From Dendrocalamus latiflorus (lineage: Eukaryota > Streptophyta > Magnoliopsida > Poales > Poaceae): 64,000 nucleotides of DNA. The position numbers were made by a program, and so were the translations under genes. Under the pieces are notes generated by a model. The model searched no databases. It saw nothing but the letters and a program-made list of their open reading frames with translations, and was not told where the DNA came from. The stretch is taken from assembly GCA_017311315.1 (NCBI GenBank), contig CM029636.1:19726139-19790138 (forward strand), read 5' to 3'. Position 1 is the stretch's first letter, and every line of letters begins with the position of its first letter. This document shows, piece by piece, positions 1 to 11,723 of the stretch.

Positions 1-1755
1 TCGAATCCATCGGCCGTACCTTTTTCTTGCACTTTTTATTTTATTTTCTTTTATCCATTTTAAATAAGAAAAAGTAAGGAAAATTAGGAAATAATCTAGA
101 AAAGCTAATAAATTTAATTAGCATGTAAATAAGATTATTTAATATTTAATATTGGATTAAAAGTCATATATGGGTAACTAATGTATTTTGAAACATTTAA
201 TTAAAGTATAAATATTGCTTGTAGGCCATAGTGAAGATAATCCCTTAACACAGCAATAGATAGTAATTTAAAGAATAGTAATGCATAGACATAACAAAGA
301 ATTGCATTTTTTTCCATGATACGTTTAACCCTAGAAAGGTTCAGGAGTCGAAGATGAATGGTAAATAATAATTAGAGCTGACCAATAAAAAGAGTGATGA
401 TTGGATAACAAATCCCATGCTTAAATAAAATATGGGGCCGACCGTTCAAACTAATAAATCCAACTCACTAATAATTAAAACACCATAAAATACCACTTCC
501 TGAAGTTACAAGAATTATGAACTCTAAGATTTATTTGATAAAGTAAAAAATGTACACATTATGTGTAGAACTTATGCCCTGACTCTTAAAAGTTAATACT
601 AATAAAATAAAATATGGGGCCGACCGTTCAAACTAATAAATCCAACTCACTAATAATTAAAACACCATAAAATACCACTTCCTGAAGTTACAAGAATTAT
701 GAACTCTAAGATTTATTTGATAAAGTAAAAATGTACACATTATGTGTAGAACTTATGCCCTGACTCATGGAACTTCCTTGATAAATACAAAAATAAGAAA
801 GGAAGTTATTAAATAAAAGATCGATCTATGGTATTCGACTGTCGGCTACACCCAGCCATCCTTCAACCGAAAGGGGAATATTTCCGAGAATATTCCTTCA
901 CTATAAACCTTCCTTGACACCCGTCTCGACAGATTTCCCTTAGCCATTTATCACCTCGCTCCAACCCCGTTTGACCCTTTCAATACTCCGTGTCCCATCA
1001 ACCCCATCTCAAATCACCCATTTAATCATAATAAAAATTAATCAAGTTCTATTGGATTTATTTGGATCTTTTGAGTTATTTGCATCTATTTGGATTTAGT
1101 TGTTTATCACCTAATTAGAAATTGGAGTCCTGAAGAATCAGTGGATCAAGTGTGACCAAGATCGAGGTGAAGCTAAAGACCAGAAGCTCAAGACCATCAA
1201 ATGAGAAAGCTTTGAGTGAGCTCAAGACCGTAGAAAAACCGCGCAAGGCGAGTCAATACTTTGATCATATTGAACCTACCTTTTCTGCAAGTTATTTCTG
1301 TTTTAAATTACGAAATTGCATGCTGTTATTTTATGTGCAAATGTATGTTTGATTTTAAGCTTCTAGTTATATACCATTAAATGAACTTAGTAGTATTACA
1401 CTCATTTGGAATACTTGAATATCTAAACCATGTCGCCCTAGGAAAATTTATAGTGGTAACCTTTTAAAAATAAGTCTACAGTTATTCACCACGCTTAGTA
1501 ATGCTTAGATAATCGGGGGCACTAAATTGCCTCAAGCATCACTTTTAAATCATGAGAAACTAATTTGGGAAGTCATGGTGAAAATCCCCAGCTAGTGGTA
1601 GCACCGCCCAGATAACCCTAAGGACCAAATCTTGTGATGACCTTCCAGTGTACATCAAGTACAACCACAAGCTGGCAAATTGTAGGCAGAGCTAACTAAT
1701 TTGCATTACCCTAGCATGGTTATGTGAAGGTGTGAACACGTGCAAAGGGAAGGAT
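1..1755 (+). mobile_element. Family-L long LTR, 5' part (left end cut by window)
   Basis: This AT-rich stretch without a gene matches the LTR that begins at 61473 and the solo LTR at 36765-42503, in the same order and orientation. From about position 10 it aligns almost base for base with 62915-64000. It is interrupted near 1755, where sequence matching the 3' internal end of a gag-only retrotransposon begins, and the LTR resumes at about 8020. The first bases retain only the last part of the pol III B-box-like motif seen complete near 62906. Compared with the solo copy, roughly 1.7 kb of LTR between the two halves is missing here. No coding potential is claimed. Confidence 0.8.
425..770. repeat. 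182-bp tandem duplication inside the LTR
   Basis: A block starting near 425 recurs 182 bp later (for example TATGGGGCCGACC at 431 and 613) and runs to the same GCCCTGACTC end. The otherwise near-identical LTR at the right edge of the window has one copy only, followed by sequence missing here, so the duplication is specific to this copy. Confidence 0.85.
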
Positions 1756-2019
1756 TGATAAGAACATGTACCCTATGGATACAACAATATTTCCTATACC
1801 TGTTGTTCCAATTACAAGAGCTCCTACGCATCACTTAAATTATGAGGTGAGCTCGTTTCAAAGAGATTTTACATTATTTGATAAAGAACTTATGATATTA
1901 CATAATGAGAGTTTGTTGCGTTCGTTATCATGTACCAAGATTTATGATGAAGATCATGCAATACGTGACGCTACACCTATGTTAAAACCGAGGACGGTTT
2001 TCTGTCAAGAAGGTAAGGA

Positions 2020-2924
2020 TGATGTGACCATGTCACCAACACGTATGACCATAGCGGCCAATATCAAGATTGAACTAAAGGTGAATTCGTTTCTTCAACT
2101 TCAACACATTTTAAATAAGAATATGATGCTACCTAATGATGAAAATATATATATATATATTTGTAGCACCACATCACTTTGGAACCAATTGAAGCAAGGG
2201 TTCAAGTTGGACAGGTTTTGGAATCCAATTCGGCCTCCAGATCAATTCGGATTCAGCTTGACAAGTCAAATTCAAACGGCCATAACTTTTGATCCAGAAG
2301 GCTTCTCGGGGCCCGTGAGTACTCGTTGGAAAGCTCTTGGAGTCTACTTTCAGATGGATCTAGTATCACCTCCAAACTCCACTTGAGCAGATCAGAAACT
2401 ACGAAACAAGTCACGTTACTTTTTCAGTCCGAGTCAAAGTGGGCCGAGGACCTTGTAACTTGGGCTATTTGGGCCAGTACTGTTCACATGAACAATACCA
2501 TGGCTGTGTGAACAGTAACCATGAATAGTACCATATCCCTTTTCATTAGATAAGTGGGGCTTCCCCCTCCCTTATTTAAGGAGGTCGCACCCCTTTAGTT
2601 TTCCTTGGGTTTTTCTTAAGAGATTATTCTGCTTAGCAGTTTCGCCGCATGTTCGGTTGAGAAACCCCAACTTGTGAACTTAAATATTATTCGCAATACA
2701 GATTGCATCTTTTACTCTCTTGCTCGTGTTCTCGATTCGCTTGCAGGAGATAGCCTTCTTGGCGAGGTCAACCGTGTTCGGCACGGTTGATAACCAACGG
2801 AGCAGTGGTGTAGTGATTGTGAGGGGTTCGATCTGTTTTGGTCGGAGCCTTTGGATCATCAACGTCGAGATCTCCACAATCGACTTATCAGTACCTCTTG
2901 GAAAATCGGGCCATCGTCACATCA
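2020..2924 (+). repeat. LTR 1 of gag-only element
   Basis: About 905 bp, bounded by the inverted ends TGATGTGAC and GTCACATCA. Preceded by a mutated polypurine tract (AAGAAGGTAAGGA) and followed after two bases by the primer-binding site. Contains a longer TA microsatellite than the other copies. Confidence 0.88.
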
Positions 2925-2926
2925 GT

Positions 2927-2938
2927 TGGTATCAGAGC
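2927..2938 (+). other. Primer-binding site, initiator tRNA-Met type
   Basis: TGGTATCAGAGC, complementary to the 3' end of plant initiator tRNA-Met, two bases after the LTR end. It marks the start of minus-strand DNA synthesis for this element and fixes the LTR boundary. Confidence 0.9.
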
Positions 2939-4032
2939 AACGGTTGCCTGTGAGGTAATTCTTATATCCCTAGTTAGTAGATTGGTTTTTATTTCCTATT
3001 GTCCAAAAAAAATTGCCCCACAAAAAGAGTTAATTTCCACTGTCCAAACCCCGTTGTGCCTTTCAATCTGTTAGTTTTGGTTTGCTAAATTGAATTTGTA
3101 TCCGTCATATTATTGTCTAGTTGCTGGTCATATCTTTGTTCCATTAAAAATCCAAACAAAAAATTCCCCACCCCAAACCCTAATTTCCAAATTCGGCTGA
3201 TTATTCCTTTCTCTGCAGCCGCCACCAAAAACTCCATAACTTTTGATTCCGAGATTATTTTTGAGTGAAACCACCGCCATTAGATTCAAAAATTCATTAT
3301 CCATATAAGAGATATGTGCGGTGAAAGTTGACCCAATTATCTGTTTTGAATCTGCAACAGTCAGCAGTTGTGATTTTTGTGCGAATTTCTATGTCAGGTT
3401 TCAGAAGTTGGCCCCAAAAGAGAATTTGTATAAAAAGCCGTCAGAAACAGAGAAAAAAAGAATCAGTGAAAAAAAGGCATCTGACAAAAAATTACAGCCA
3501 AAATACCGATGTGCTGTCCAATGGACAGAAATATTCTGTTTTCAGTTTTGGATCAATCCTTGTGTTCTTCAATTCCAGATTGCATTGGATTGAATTATCT
3601 TATATTTACCACTCCTACACATTGCCACACACTTGTTTTTAGCTTTCTTCCATTCTTGGTTGATCAGCAACATAGGCTAAATGCTAGATACGAATTATAA
3701 TTCAATTCTGTGCAATTTCTGAAATTAACTGATTGTTCTCCATTGCTACATATTGTGCCTTCCAAGCTCCACATACTCTTGATCAGAACAGATCCCCTCT
3801 TGCAATCGTACCCACGATTGACATGGTGTCACGAACCAGCCACCGGTTGTATCACCTGCTGCATTGGTAAGAACACTTGTAAGAGTGTGGTAAGACACTT
3901 GAAAATGTGTGATTCCACCTTCCACCACCTAGTAGTTGATAGGGATAATACCTTTGTTTTGTCTTTTGTTTTCTACTAACCATGATAGGTGAGTCATCTG
4001 ATGATTAAAAGTGTGTTTTAAAGGGAGAGTTC
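2939..4032 (+). other. Untranslated leader of gag-only element
   Basis: Roughly 1.1 kb between primer-binding site and gag. It matches the leader of the complete copy (about 50850-51930, minus strand). Only short frames are present and none looks coding. It ends close to an ATG with a TAA eight codons later, just upstream of the gag frame. Confidence 0.7.
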
Positions 4033-6357
4033 ATGAAGCTCTTGGATGAACCACGCATTGATAGGAAGCTGGATACATTGCAGCGCTCCATCAATGAGAG
4101 TATTGCCACACTCACTGCACGCATTGAAAGAATAGTCAATCGGCCACCAAACAATGGACGCGAGTATGATCACGATGCGGACCACAATCGTGAGGAGGGA
4201 TATGATAATGAGAGACAAAACCGCGACGCCAGTGGTTCATTTGCTGCCGAAGATGCACGCCCACGACACCGCCTACATCACAACCGTCACGGTATGGGAG
4301 GTAATAATTTTCAGCACCACAATGATCGTGCTAATGATGACCAATTTGCTAAAGTCAAATTTACCATACCATCTTTTGCAGGTACATGTGATGCTGAAAC
4401 TTATCTAGATTGGGATATGACAGTTGAACAAAAATTTAATGGCCATCTAGTTCCTGAAGTGCATAGAGTCAGACAAGCTACTAGTGAATTTAAAGATTGT
4501 GCTATAATTTGGTGGACTCATGTAGTTAATTCTCGTTTAGCACCTGATACATGGGATAAATTGAATGTAGCTATGTGTGCTAGATTTGTTCCTCCTGCTT
4601 TTAAACATGAAATGCATAAGAAATTGCAGTGCTTAGACCAAGGTAATAAATCTGTCGAGGAATATTATCAAGAACTACAAATAGGCATGTTGCATTGTAA
4701 TGTTGTAGAAGATGAGGAGAATAAGATGGATCATTTTTATGGGGGATTAAGGCGTGAAATTCAGGACATAATTGATTACAAAGAGTATAATGATATCAAT
4801 AGAATGTTCCAGCTTACTTTTTGGAAGAAAAGGAATTGCAGGGTAGACAACAAAGGACAAGGAGCAATTTTGGAAGTATGACTACATCAGATCGACGCCG
4901 GGGCAATCCAAGACAACCCCACCTCCTGTTTTTCGAGCTGCTGCCCCCTCTATGAGTAGGGCGCGTTCAGCAGCACTGTTGCCACCATCACGCACACCCG
5001 AGATGAGCAAATCTACTAGTGTGCAAGCACCAGCACAGAGCTCTTCATCGGTTGCTTCCACGGGCCGTACGACGGGCATTGTGTGCCACCGTTGTAAAGG
5101 GATGGGCCACATCATGAGAGATTGCCCAAATCAGCGGGCGTACATTGCGACAGAAGATGGTGGTTATGTAAGTGCTAGTGATATTGAGGATGAATATGCT
5201 GATGCAGCTAACCTTGCAGGTAATGGTGATGATCATGAGAACAAACCTGTGTTTGTGCCCTTTTCTGTGACTAACAACTTGCAGGTAGTTGAGAACCATG
5301 CCAAAGAGGAGGATGAGCTCATTGAATCACTGACCCCATTGGTTGAGAATGAAGGTAAGGAGATGGATGCACTTACATCATCTGAGGAGAGCCAAAAAGG
5401 TAAAGAACATGGTGCTATCATCGCTTACGGTACTGATTTGGTGCTACAACAAGACATAGAGCAACCTTGTGAGTATATACATGCTGTAGTGCAATCTTTT
5501 GATATTCGTTGTGTTGACTTAAATGAACCATGTGCTGATCTAAATTCTCATAATTTTGCACATGTCGAATTAATAACACATAAAGAAGTTTTGACTAGAA
5601 TTTCTCCTGCTAATTCATTGTGTTACATCATGTTGGATCTACCTATGAAATTATCACATGCTTTGGAGAAAGTTTCTGAACTTGCATGTTCGAAATTCTT
5701 ATTTAGTACCTACACGTCTGGATATAAGTTTAATTTGATTAGAGATTATGGTGCGGAAAATCAATTTCTTGTATATCGAATATGCATAACTTGCGATCAC
5801 ATAGATGAATTCAAACTTGCTGTTGGGACAACAATTCTTGTATGCTGAATCATGTTCAATGTGAGAGGGAACTAAAATTTAGTACTCATCTAATGCCTAT
5901 GTGTTCATCTCTTTTTGCACCATCTAGTATTGACAATCTGAATAAAGATGATGAATTATGGCAGAATATACAAATCTCTTCACCCTTGTTAGATAAATTT
6001 GCTATTATTCGATTGAGATATGATTATATGGATGAACTTTGCTTGATTCCAAAAGTTGTAATTTTGCCCATATGTGCCATCACTACAAGTTTACAAATTC
6101 AACGATTTGAATTGCATAACTGCTACACTTACATTTGCAAAACAAGTTGCAATAATTATTGTGTGAGAAATTTCGAATTGCTCATTAACATATATGATTA
6201 CTCTCGGGTTAATAATACAATGAACTTTTATGATCATTGCTGTTTTATAACATTAAGTGTGCAACAACGAAGAACTGTTAAAATGGATGACATATACATA
6301 TACCATGCATACACCTTGGCTTCTTTGTTACCATATTTTCAGCTTATCAAAAGCTGA
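4033..6357 (+). pseudogene. gag: Broken gag gene of gag-only retrotransposon
   Basis: Three open segments in different frames (about 4033-4881, 4952-5848 and 5842-6357) align in order with the single uninterrupted gag at 48669-50846 on the minus strand. Segment 1 holds the capsid-like Retrotrans_gag region, including the IIWW motif. Segment 2 carries a zinc knuckle of CX2CX4HX4C form (CHRCKGMGHIMRDC). Segment 3 is the C-terminal extension of unknown function. A deletion with frame change lies near 4820-4950 and a second shift near 5830-5850. The N-terminus keeps about 67 codons (the region with RIDRKLDTLQ) that the intact copy lacks. No protease, reverse transcriptase or integrase motif follows, so even the unbroken version would depend on other elements for replication enzymes. 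Confidence 0.85.
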
Positions 6358-6650
6358 GGACGGCTTTGTTTGCAAGAAGGGGAGGATGATAAGAACATGT
6401 ACCCTATGGATACAACCATATTTGCTATACCTGTTGTTCCAATTACAAGAGCTCCTACGCATCACTTAAATTATGAGGTGAGCTCGTTTCAAAGAGATTT
6501 TACATTATTTGATAAAGAACTTATGATATTACATAATGAGAATTTGTTGCGTTCGTTATCATGTACCAAGATTTATGATCAAGATCATGCAATACGTGAC
6601 GCTACACCTATGTTAAAACCGAGGACGGTTTTCTGTCAAGAAGGGGAGGA
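6358..6650 (+). other. 3' internal region and polypurine tract of gag-only element
   Basis: Non-coding stretch between the gag stop and the second LTR, ending in AAGAAGGGGAGGA, a good polypurine tract. Another purine-rich run (GAAGGGGAGGATGATAAG) lies near 6376. The stretch from about 6388 is the part also present at 1756-2019. Confidence 0.75.
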
Positions 6651-7549
6651 TGATGTGACTACGTCACCAACACGTACGACCATAGCGGCCAATATCAAGA
6701 TTGAACTAAAGGTGAATTCGTTTTTTCAACTTCAACACATTTTAAATAAGAATATGATGCTACCTAATGATAAAAATATATATATTTGTAGCACCACATC
6801 ACTTTGGAACCAATTGAAGAAAGGATTCAAGTTGGACAGGTTTTGGAATCCAATTCGGCCTCCAGATCAATTCGGATTCAGCTTGACAAGTCAAATTCAA
6901 ACGACCATAAGTTTTGATCTAGAAGGCTTCTTGGGGCCCGTGAGTACTCGTTGGAAAGCTCTTGGAGTCTACTTTTAGATGGATTTAGTCTCACCTCCAA
7001 ACTCCACTCGAGAAGATCAGAAATTGCAAAACAAGTCACGTCATTTTTCCAGTCCGAGTCAAAGTGGGCCGAGGGCCTTGTAACTTGGGCTATTTGGGCC
7101 GGTACTGTTCACATTAACAGTACCACGGCTAGATGAACAGTAACCATGAATAGTACCACATCCCTTTTCATTAGATAAGTGCGGCTTCCCCCTCACATAT
7201 TTAAGGAGGCCGCACCCCTTTAGTTTTCCTTGGGTTTTTCTTAAGAGATTATTCTGCTTAGCAGTTTCGCCGCATGTTCGGTTGAGAAACCCCAACTTGT
7301 GAACTTAAATATTATTCGCAATACAGATTGCATCTTTTACTCTCTTGCTCGTGTTCTCGATTCGCTTGCAGGAGATAGCCTTCTTGGCGAGGTCAACCGT
7401 GTTCGGCACGGTTGATAACCAACGGAGCAGTGGTGTAGTGATTGTGAGGGGTTCGATCTGTTTTGGTTGGAGCCTTTGGATCATCAACGTCGAGATCTCC
7501 ACAATCGACTTATCAGTACCTCTTGGAAAATCGGGCCATCGTCACATCA
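6651..7549 (+). repeat. LTR 2 of gag-only element
   Basis: 899 bp with TGATGTGAC/GTCACATCA ends. It differs from LTR 1 by scattered substitutions and a shorter TA run. It is followed not by a target duplication but by a second primer-binding site, showing that element-internal sequence continues. Confidence 0.88.
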
Positions 7550-8019
7550 GTTGGTATCAGAGCAACGGTTGCCTGTGAGGTAATTCTTATATCCCTAGTT
7601 AGTAGATTGGTTTTTATTTCCTATTGTCCAAAAAAAATTGCCCCACAAAAAGAGTTAATTTCCACTGTCCAAACCCCGTTGTGCCTTTCAATCTGTTAGT
7701 TTTGGTTTGCTAAATTGAATTTGTATCCGTCATATTATTGTCTAGTTGCTGGTCATATCTTTGTTCCATTAAAAATCCAAACAAAAAAATTTCCCACCCC
7801 AAACCCTAATTTCCAAATTCGGCTGATTATTCCTTTCTCTGCAGCCGCCACCAAAAACTCCATAACTTTTGATTCCGAGATTATTTTTGAGTGAAACCAC
7901 CGCCATTAGATTCAAAAATTCATTATCGATATAAGAGATATGTGCGGTGAAAGTTGACCCAATTATCTGTTTTGAATCTGCAACAGTCAGCAGTTGTGAT
8001 TTTTGTGCGAATTTCTATG
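7550..8019 (+). other. Truncated second leader with second primer-binding site
   Basis: TGGTATCAGAGC at 7552-7563, then about 455 bp nearly identical to 2939-3393. It stops abruptly within the leader at about 8019, where the host family-L LTR resumes. Confidence 0.85.
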
Positions 8020-8336
8020 GAGTCAGATCACTACACTTCAACAATACACTTGGTCAAGATGGTGAAGAAGATGAAGATGTCAAGAACTAGGTCTCGAAGC
8101 CCAGTTGGCTGCCTGTGGGCACGTCCAGAGGGTCCCACCTGTGTGCTTTATTTTTGCTGCTGCATTTTGTTGATTTCAGCCTAACCGGTCCATGAGTAAG
8201 TCTACTATTATATTTACGCTTCCGCATGATATGTATTTTGATGTTCAGTATTGTATCTGTGAGCACTATCTACTAATCCAGGGAATAGTGCGGTGGAATC
8301 ACAGAGGATTCTGGATCGTAAAATCTGGGTCTGACA
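8020..8336 (+). mobile_element. Family-L LTR, 3' end
   Basis: Aligns with the last ~310 bp of the solo LTR ending at 42503 (shared features include the ATGAGTAAGTCTACTAT stretch and the terminal GGGTCTGACA). The LTR ends in CA at 8336, placed by the primer-binding site that follows. Confidence 0.82.
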
Positions 8337-8339
8337 GGC

Positions 8340-8351
8340 TGGTATCAGAGC
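8340..8351 (+). other. Primer-binding site of family-L element
   Basis: TGGTATCAGAGC three bases after the LTR end, again initiator tRNA-Met type. It identifies the left LTR as a 5' LTR and the family as a plus-oriented element at this place. Confidence 0.88.
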
Positions 8352-8925
8352 ATATCGACTGTAGGTCGTCACCTAGTTAGCCTCGTCGTTAGTTTCATAA
8401 CTAGAATTATTTCTTTGAAATATATTTCCAAAAATATAAGTAGGATTGCTTATTCTCATCTCTCGTAGATGATTCTCTCTCATTTATATGCTACCCTAGC
8501 CATTTTTTTACTTCTAAAGCTCTCTTATCCCGAATTCAAAATGATAAAAATCCAGTACTACTCTTGTAAACTCTCTTTACAAACCTACTTTTGGCCAAAT
8601 TCACAAAAGCTTAAATTTGAAACTCATTTTCAAAAATTGTTTTCAGAGGATCGATTATCAAATTATTTACAAAATTTATTTTCAAACTCATTTTAACAAA
8701 CTAGGATCTTCCGAGAAAATTTTCAAAAGTTCGACTACTTACCAAGACTTATTCAAAACAAACTCACTTTGGTTTCTCAAATAGTCCAAAACAAAGTTAT
8801 TTCTTAAAAAACTCTTCCCCAAAAAGGACATTGTTTTTCAAAAATAAAGCCTAAGGGTTAACCTTGAGATGTTACTTCTGAAAGAGCTATGTTGGTAAAA
8901 CTCTTCCTTCTTTACACCAAAAAGA
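8352..8925 (+). other. Leader remnant of family-L element
   Basis: AT-rich DNA following the primer-binding site, with several short frames but no recognisable gag. Probably the 5' untranslated internal region of the family-L element. Confidence 0.45.
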
Positions 8926-9500
8926 TGAAGAAGAATAAATAGAGTCGTAAGTAAAGAAGATAGATGTTTGTGGTGAACACACAAACATATTGGTGGGTTT
9001 CGTGTAGATCATCGGAAGGAAACGATAGTGTGAATTATGAAAGAATACAATTGGTGGAGCTTAAGGGATTAGATTGACTAGATTGATGAATTAAACGATT
9101 CTTGGAAAAATAGGAAGTATGGAAATAATTGCTAAATTACGACATTGATAAATAATATAATTCCTGGGAGATGTTTATAATAGTGGAATAATAGAATATG
9201 ATCAATTATTGGATGAATTAATTGAATTTTTGAGAAATTGAAAATATGATAACAACTACTGGAATATAAACTTGATAGATAATATTCCTGGTGGATGTTA
9301 TGCCAATGAATTAGTTAGAGATAGATAATGGAAAATAAGGTTAATTACTGGAAAAGTAAATTATGATTTTGAATCAATAACACAAGATTGGTTATTAAGG
9401 AGTCATGACACAAAAGATATTGTTGGATTAAATAAATGATGACACTCGCTGTTTGGAGTTTTAGACAGCAATAATACCATGACTAAATAATGAAGAAAGA
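8926..9500 (+). repeat. Displaced middle segment of a family-L LTR
   Basis: Aligns at moderate similarity with 41165-41900 of the solo LTR. Shared words include GAATTAGTTAGAGATAGATA and AAATAAATGATG. It lies after the primer-binding site, where LTR sequence is not expected. The same middle part is absent from the split LTR at 1-8336, so this is either a fragment of another copy or a rearranged piece. Confidence 0.65.
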
Positions 9501-9929
9501 TAGCCTTAGTGCAATTTGCAAAAGTGGAAGTTAAATTATCAAGGCCGTTAGGTCCTAAGCCCTACGTATAGAAATAATATGGGAGTGAATTAAAACATTG
9601 ATTAATATTCAAATTTTGGAAGAGATTAGAATACCCCGGCAAAGAGAAAAGAAAAGAAAGGAAAAGAACTCCCTTTTCAAAATATATATATTTCAAAGTC
9701 AATATTCCAAAACAACTACAAAAAAAGATAATATGAGAAGTGAGTACTGGTATCAACCAAATTACCTCTGAATACTTTCCTCTTCCTTCTATTGATTTCA
9801 AAAGGAAAAATCTTGTTTCCCTTCTCTTACCCTCTACTCCAAAAGTTTAAGGTTAGGAATGTTGAAAAAGTTCACGAAGATTAGAAGGTCTCATTTTAAA
9901 CGGACTATGGAGATGAGCCCCACGCCCTC
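9501..9929. other. Unassigned AT-rich spacer
   Basis: No gene, repeat end or conserved motif recognised. It probably contains the decayed 3' end of the gypsy integrase that begins to the right. Confidence 0.3.
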
Positions 9930-11723
9930 TTATGTGTGACCTACACCTTCAGCCATATAGGACCTCGAACGGTGCAACACAAATACTAGTATGGTAGCTA
10001 TTGTTGTAAGCAAACTCTGCCAATGCCAAGTGGTCCTCCCAACTCCCCTTCCAAGATAAAACACAGGACATGAGCATACCCTCTTGTGTCTAGATAGTGT
10101 GCTCAGACAGGCCATCTATCTGAGAGTGAAACGTAGTGCTAAGATGAAGTTATGTGCCCAAAGCACTCTACATCCTCTCTCAAAACATGGAGACAAAGTT
10201 TGCATTACGGTCTAAATAATAGTCTTTGACACGTCGTGTAACCACACTCTCTCTCGCACATAAATAGGAGCCAAATCGCTCACAATATTGTAGTGCAGAT
10301 GGGAATAAAGTTTGTGGACTTGCTGAACCTACCCACCACAACCCAAATATCATCCTTCCCTCACTGCGTGTGAGGTAGGCCAATGATGAAGCCCATGGAG
10401 ATATCATCCCATGACCACACTGAGACCTCCAAAGGCTGCAACAATCCTGCTGGATGCTTATGCTCTGCCTTGACTTGCTGGCAAACACCACAGGAATGCA
10501 CATATTGAGCAATATCCACTTTGACCAGAAATTCTTCTTTAGATCCCAATATATCTTGATCTCTCTAGGGTGTATAGTGTACGAGGTATGATAAGCTTCT
10601 TTTAGAATGATAGCCTTGACCTGAACCTTCTATGGCACACAAAGGCGGCCCTTAAGCTACAATGCACCGCACTCATCAATGCTAAAATCTCTATTCTTGC
10701 CCTCATCCATACTTTTCCTTACTTGCTGGAGCATCTGATCATCCTGTTGTGCCTCTTGCACTCACTCTAGAAAAGCAAACTCAAAGTGCAAGCAAGTCCC
10801 AGCCTGAATGGTGCCCCCAAAGCAAAATAAGATATCCATGCACTCAACTAAGAGTAAGTGATGTCGCCTTGCAACTAAGAGCGTCCGCCACCACATTTGC
10901 CTTGCTTAGATAATACTGAATGGTGAGATCATAGTCTTTTATCAATTCCAACCACCTCCTCTGCCTCAGGTTCAAATCTTTCTGGGTGAAGATATACTTA
11001 AGGCTCTTCTGATCAGTGAAAATATCACAAGTCTCACCATACGGATAATGGCACCAAATCTTTAGATCAAAGACCACTGCGGCAAGCTTGGATAGGATAA
11101 TTCTGCTCATGTTTCTTTAACTATCTCGATACGGGGCAAAGGATATTTATTCTTGATAGTTACCTGATTAAGAGCATGATAATCAACACACGATTTCACA
11201 TCCTTCCTTAGGAGTTTAGTGAGGGGAGAGGCGATTTGAGAGAATCCTTTTATGAACCTACAGCAATATTCTACAAATCCAAGGAAACTACTAATTCTAG
11301 TGGTATTTGGTTGGATGTTCCAAGATATTTTGGCTTCAATTTTGGTAGGGTCTACATCTATCCCTCTCCCAGATATAATGTGTCCTAGGAATGCTACTTG
11401 GTCAAGCTAGAATTCACACTTATTAAATTTGGCAAAAAGTTGGTTTCCTCTAAGGATTTCTGTGGCAATGATGAGCTACTGCAGATGTTGTTCCTCACTT
11501 TTTGAGTAGATAAGGATGTCATCGATAAAGACAAGAATGAATTTGTCTAGATATTTCATAAAGTGTTTATTCATTAAATTCGTGAATACAACTGGGGCAT
11601 TGGATAGTCTGAGAGGGTACTACCATATACTCATGGTGCTTGTACCAAGAAACAAGGGAAGTCTTTTCAATGTTAGTGAGGTTGACTTTGATTTGATCAT
11701 ACCCGGATCTTAGATCAATCTTT
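9930..11723 (-). pseudogene. Ty3/gypsy pol remnant: RT, RNase H, integrase
   Basis: Read leftwards from 11723: a reverse-transcriptase core beginning KIDLRSGYDQIK, the catalytic motif VFIDDILIYSKSEEQ near 11510-11560, the palm-proximal PLTKLLRKDVK, an RNase H stretch with FTDQKSLKYIFTQKDLNLRQRRWLE (about 10860-11110), an integrase zinc-binding part (CGVCQQVKAEH, 10361-10549) and integrase core with FAYNNSYHTSI near 9950-10010. Many stops and frame changes break it. Its upstream part continues at 15844-15952 and 17206-17830, the gaps being the copia and hAT insertions. Between the RT and RNase H parts (about 11125-11200) an extra copy of the early RT block (CVDYHALNQVTIKNKYPLPRI) is inserted, so the gene is also internally mosaic. 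Confidence 0.85.

Larger units (their letters stand above)
1756..8019 (+). mobile_element. Gag-only LTR retrotransposon block, internal-LTR-internal-LTR-internal
   Basis: Order: the last ~260 bp of the internal region (1756-2019), LTR (2020-2924), a full internal region with PBS, broken gag and PPT (2925-6650), a second LTR (6651-7549), then the first ~470 bp of the internal region again (7550-8019). A unit of about 4.63 kb is therefore repeated 1.35 times. A normal insertion would end at the LTRs. Here neither outer edge is an LTR end and no target duplication is visible. The family is defined by the complete copy at 47478-52844 (minus strand). Unequal recombination between tandem copies followed by truncation, or capture of extrachromosomal concatemeric DNA, would both explain it. 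That is inference. Confidence 0.8.

Noticed and set aside
2326..2953. Short frames in gag-only LTRs (61-78 codons), repeated in all LTR copies
   Set aside because: They recur only because the LTR recurs, lie on both strands and carry no domain.
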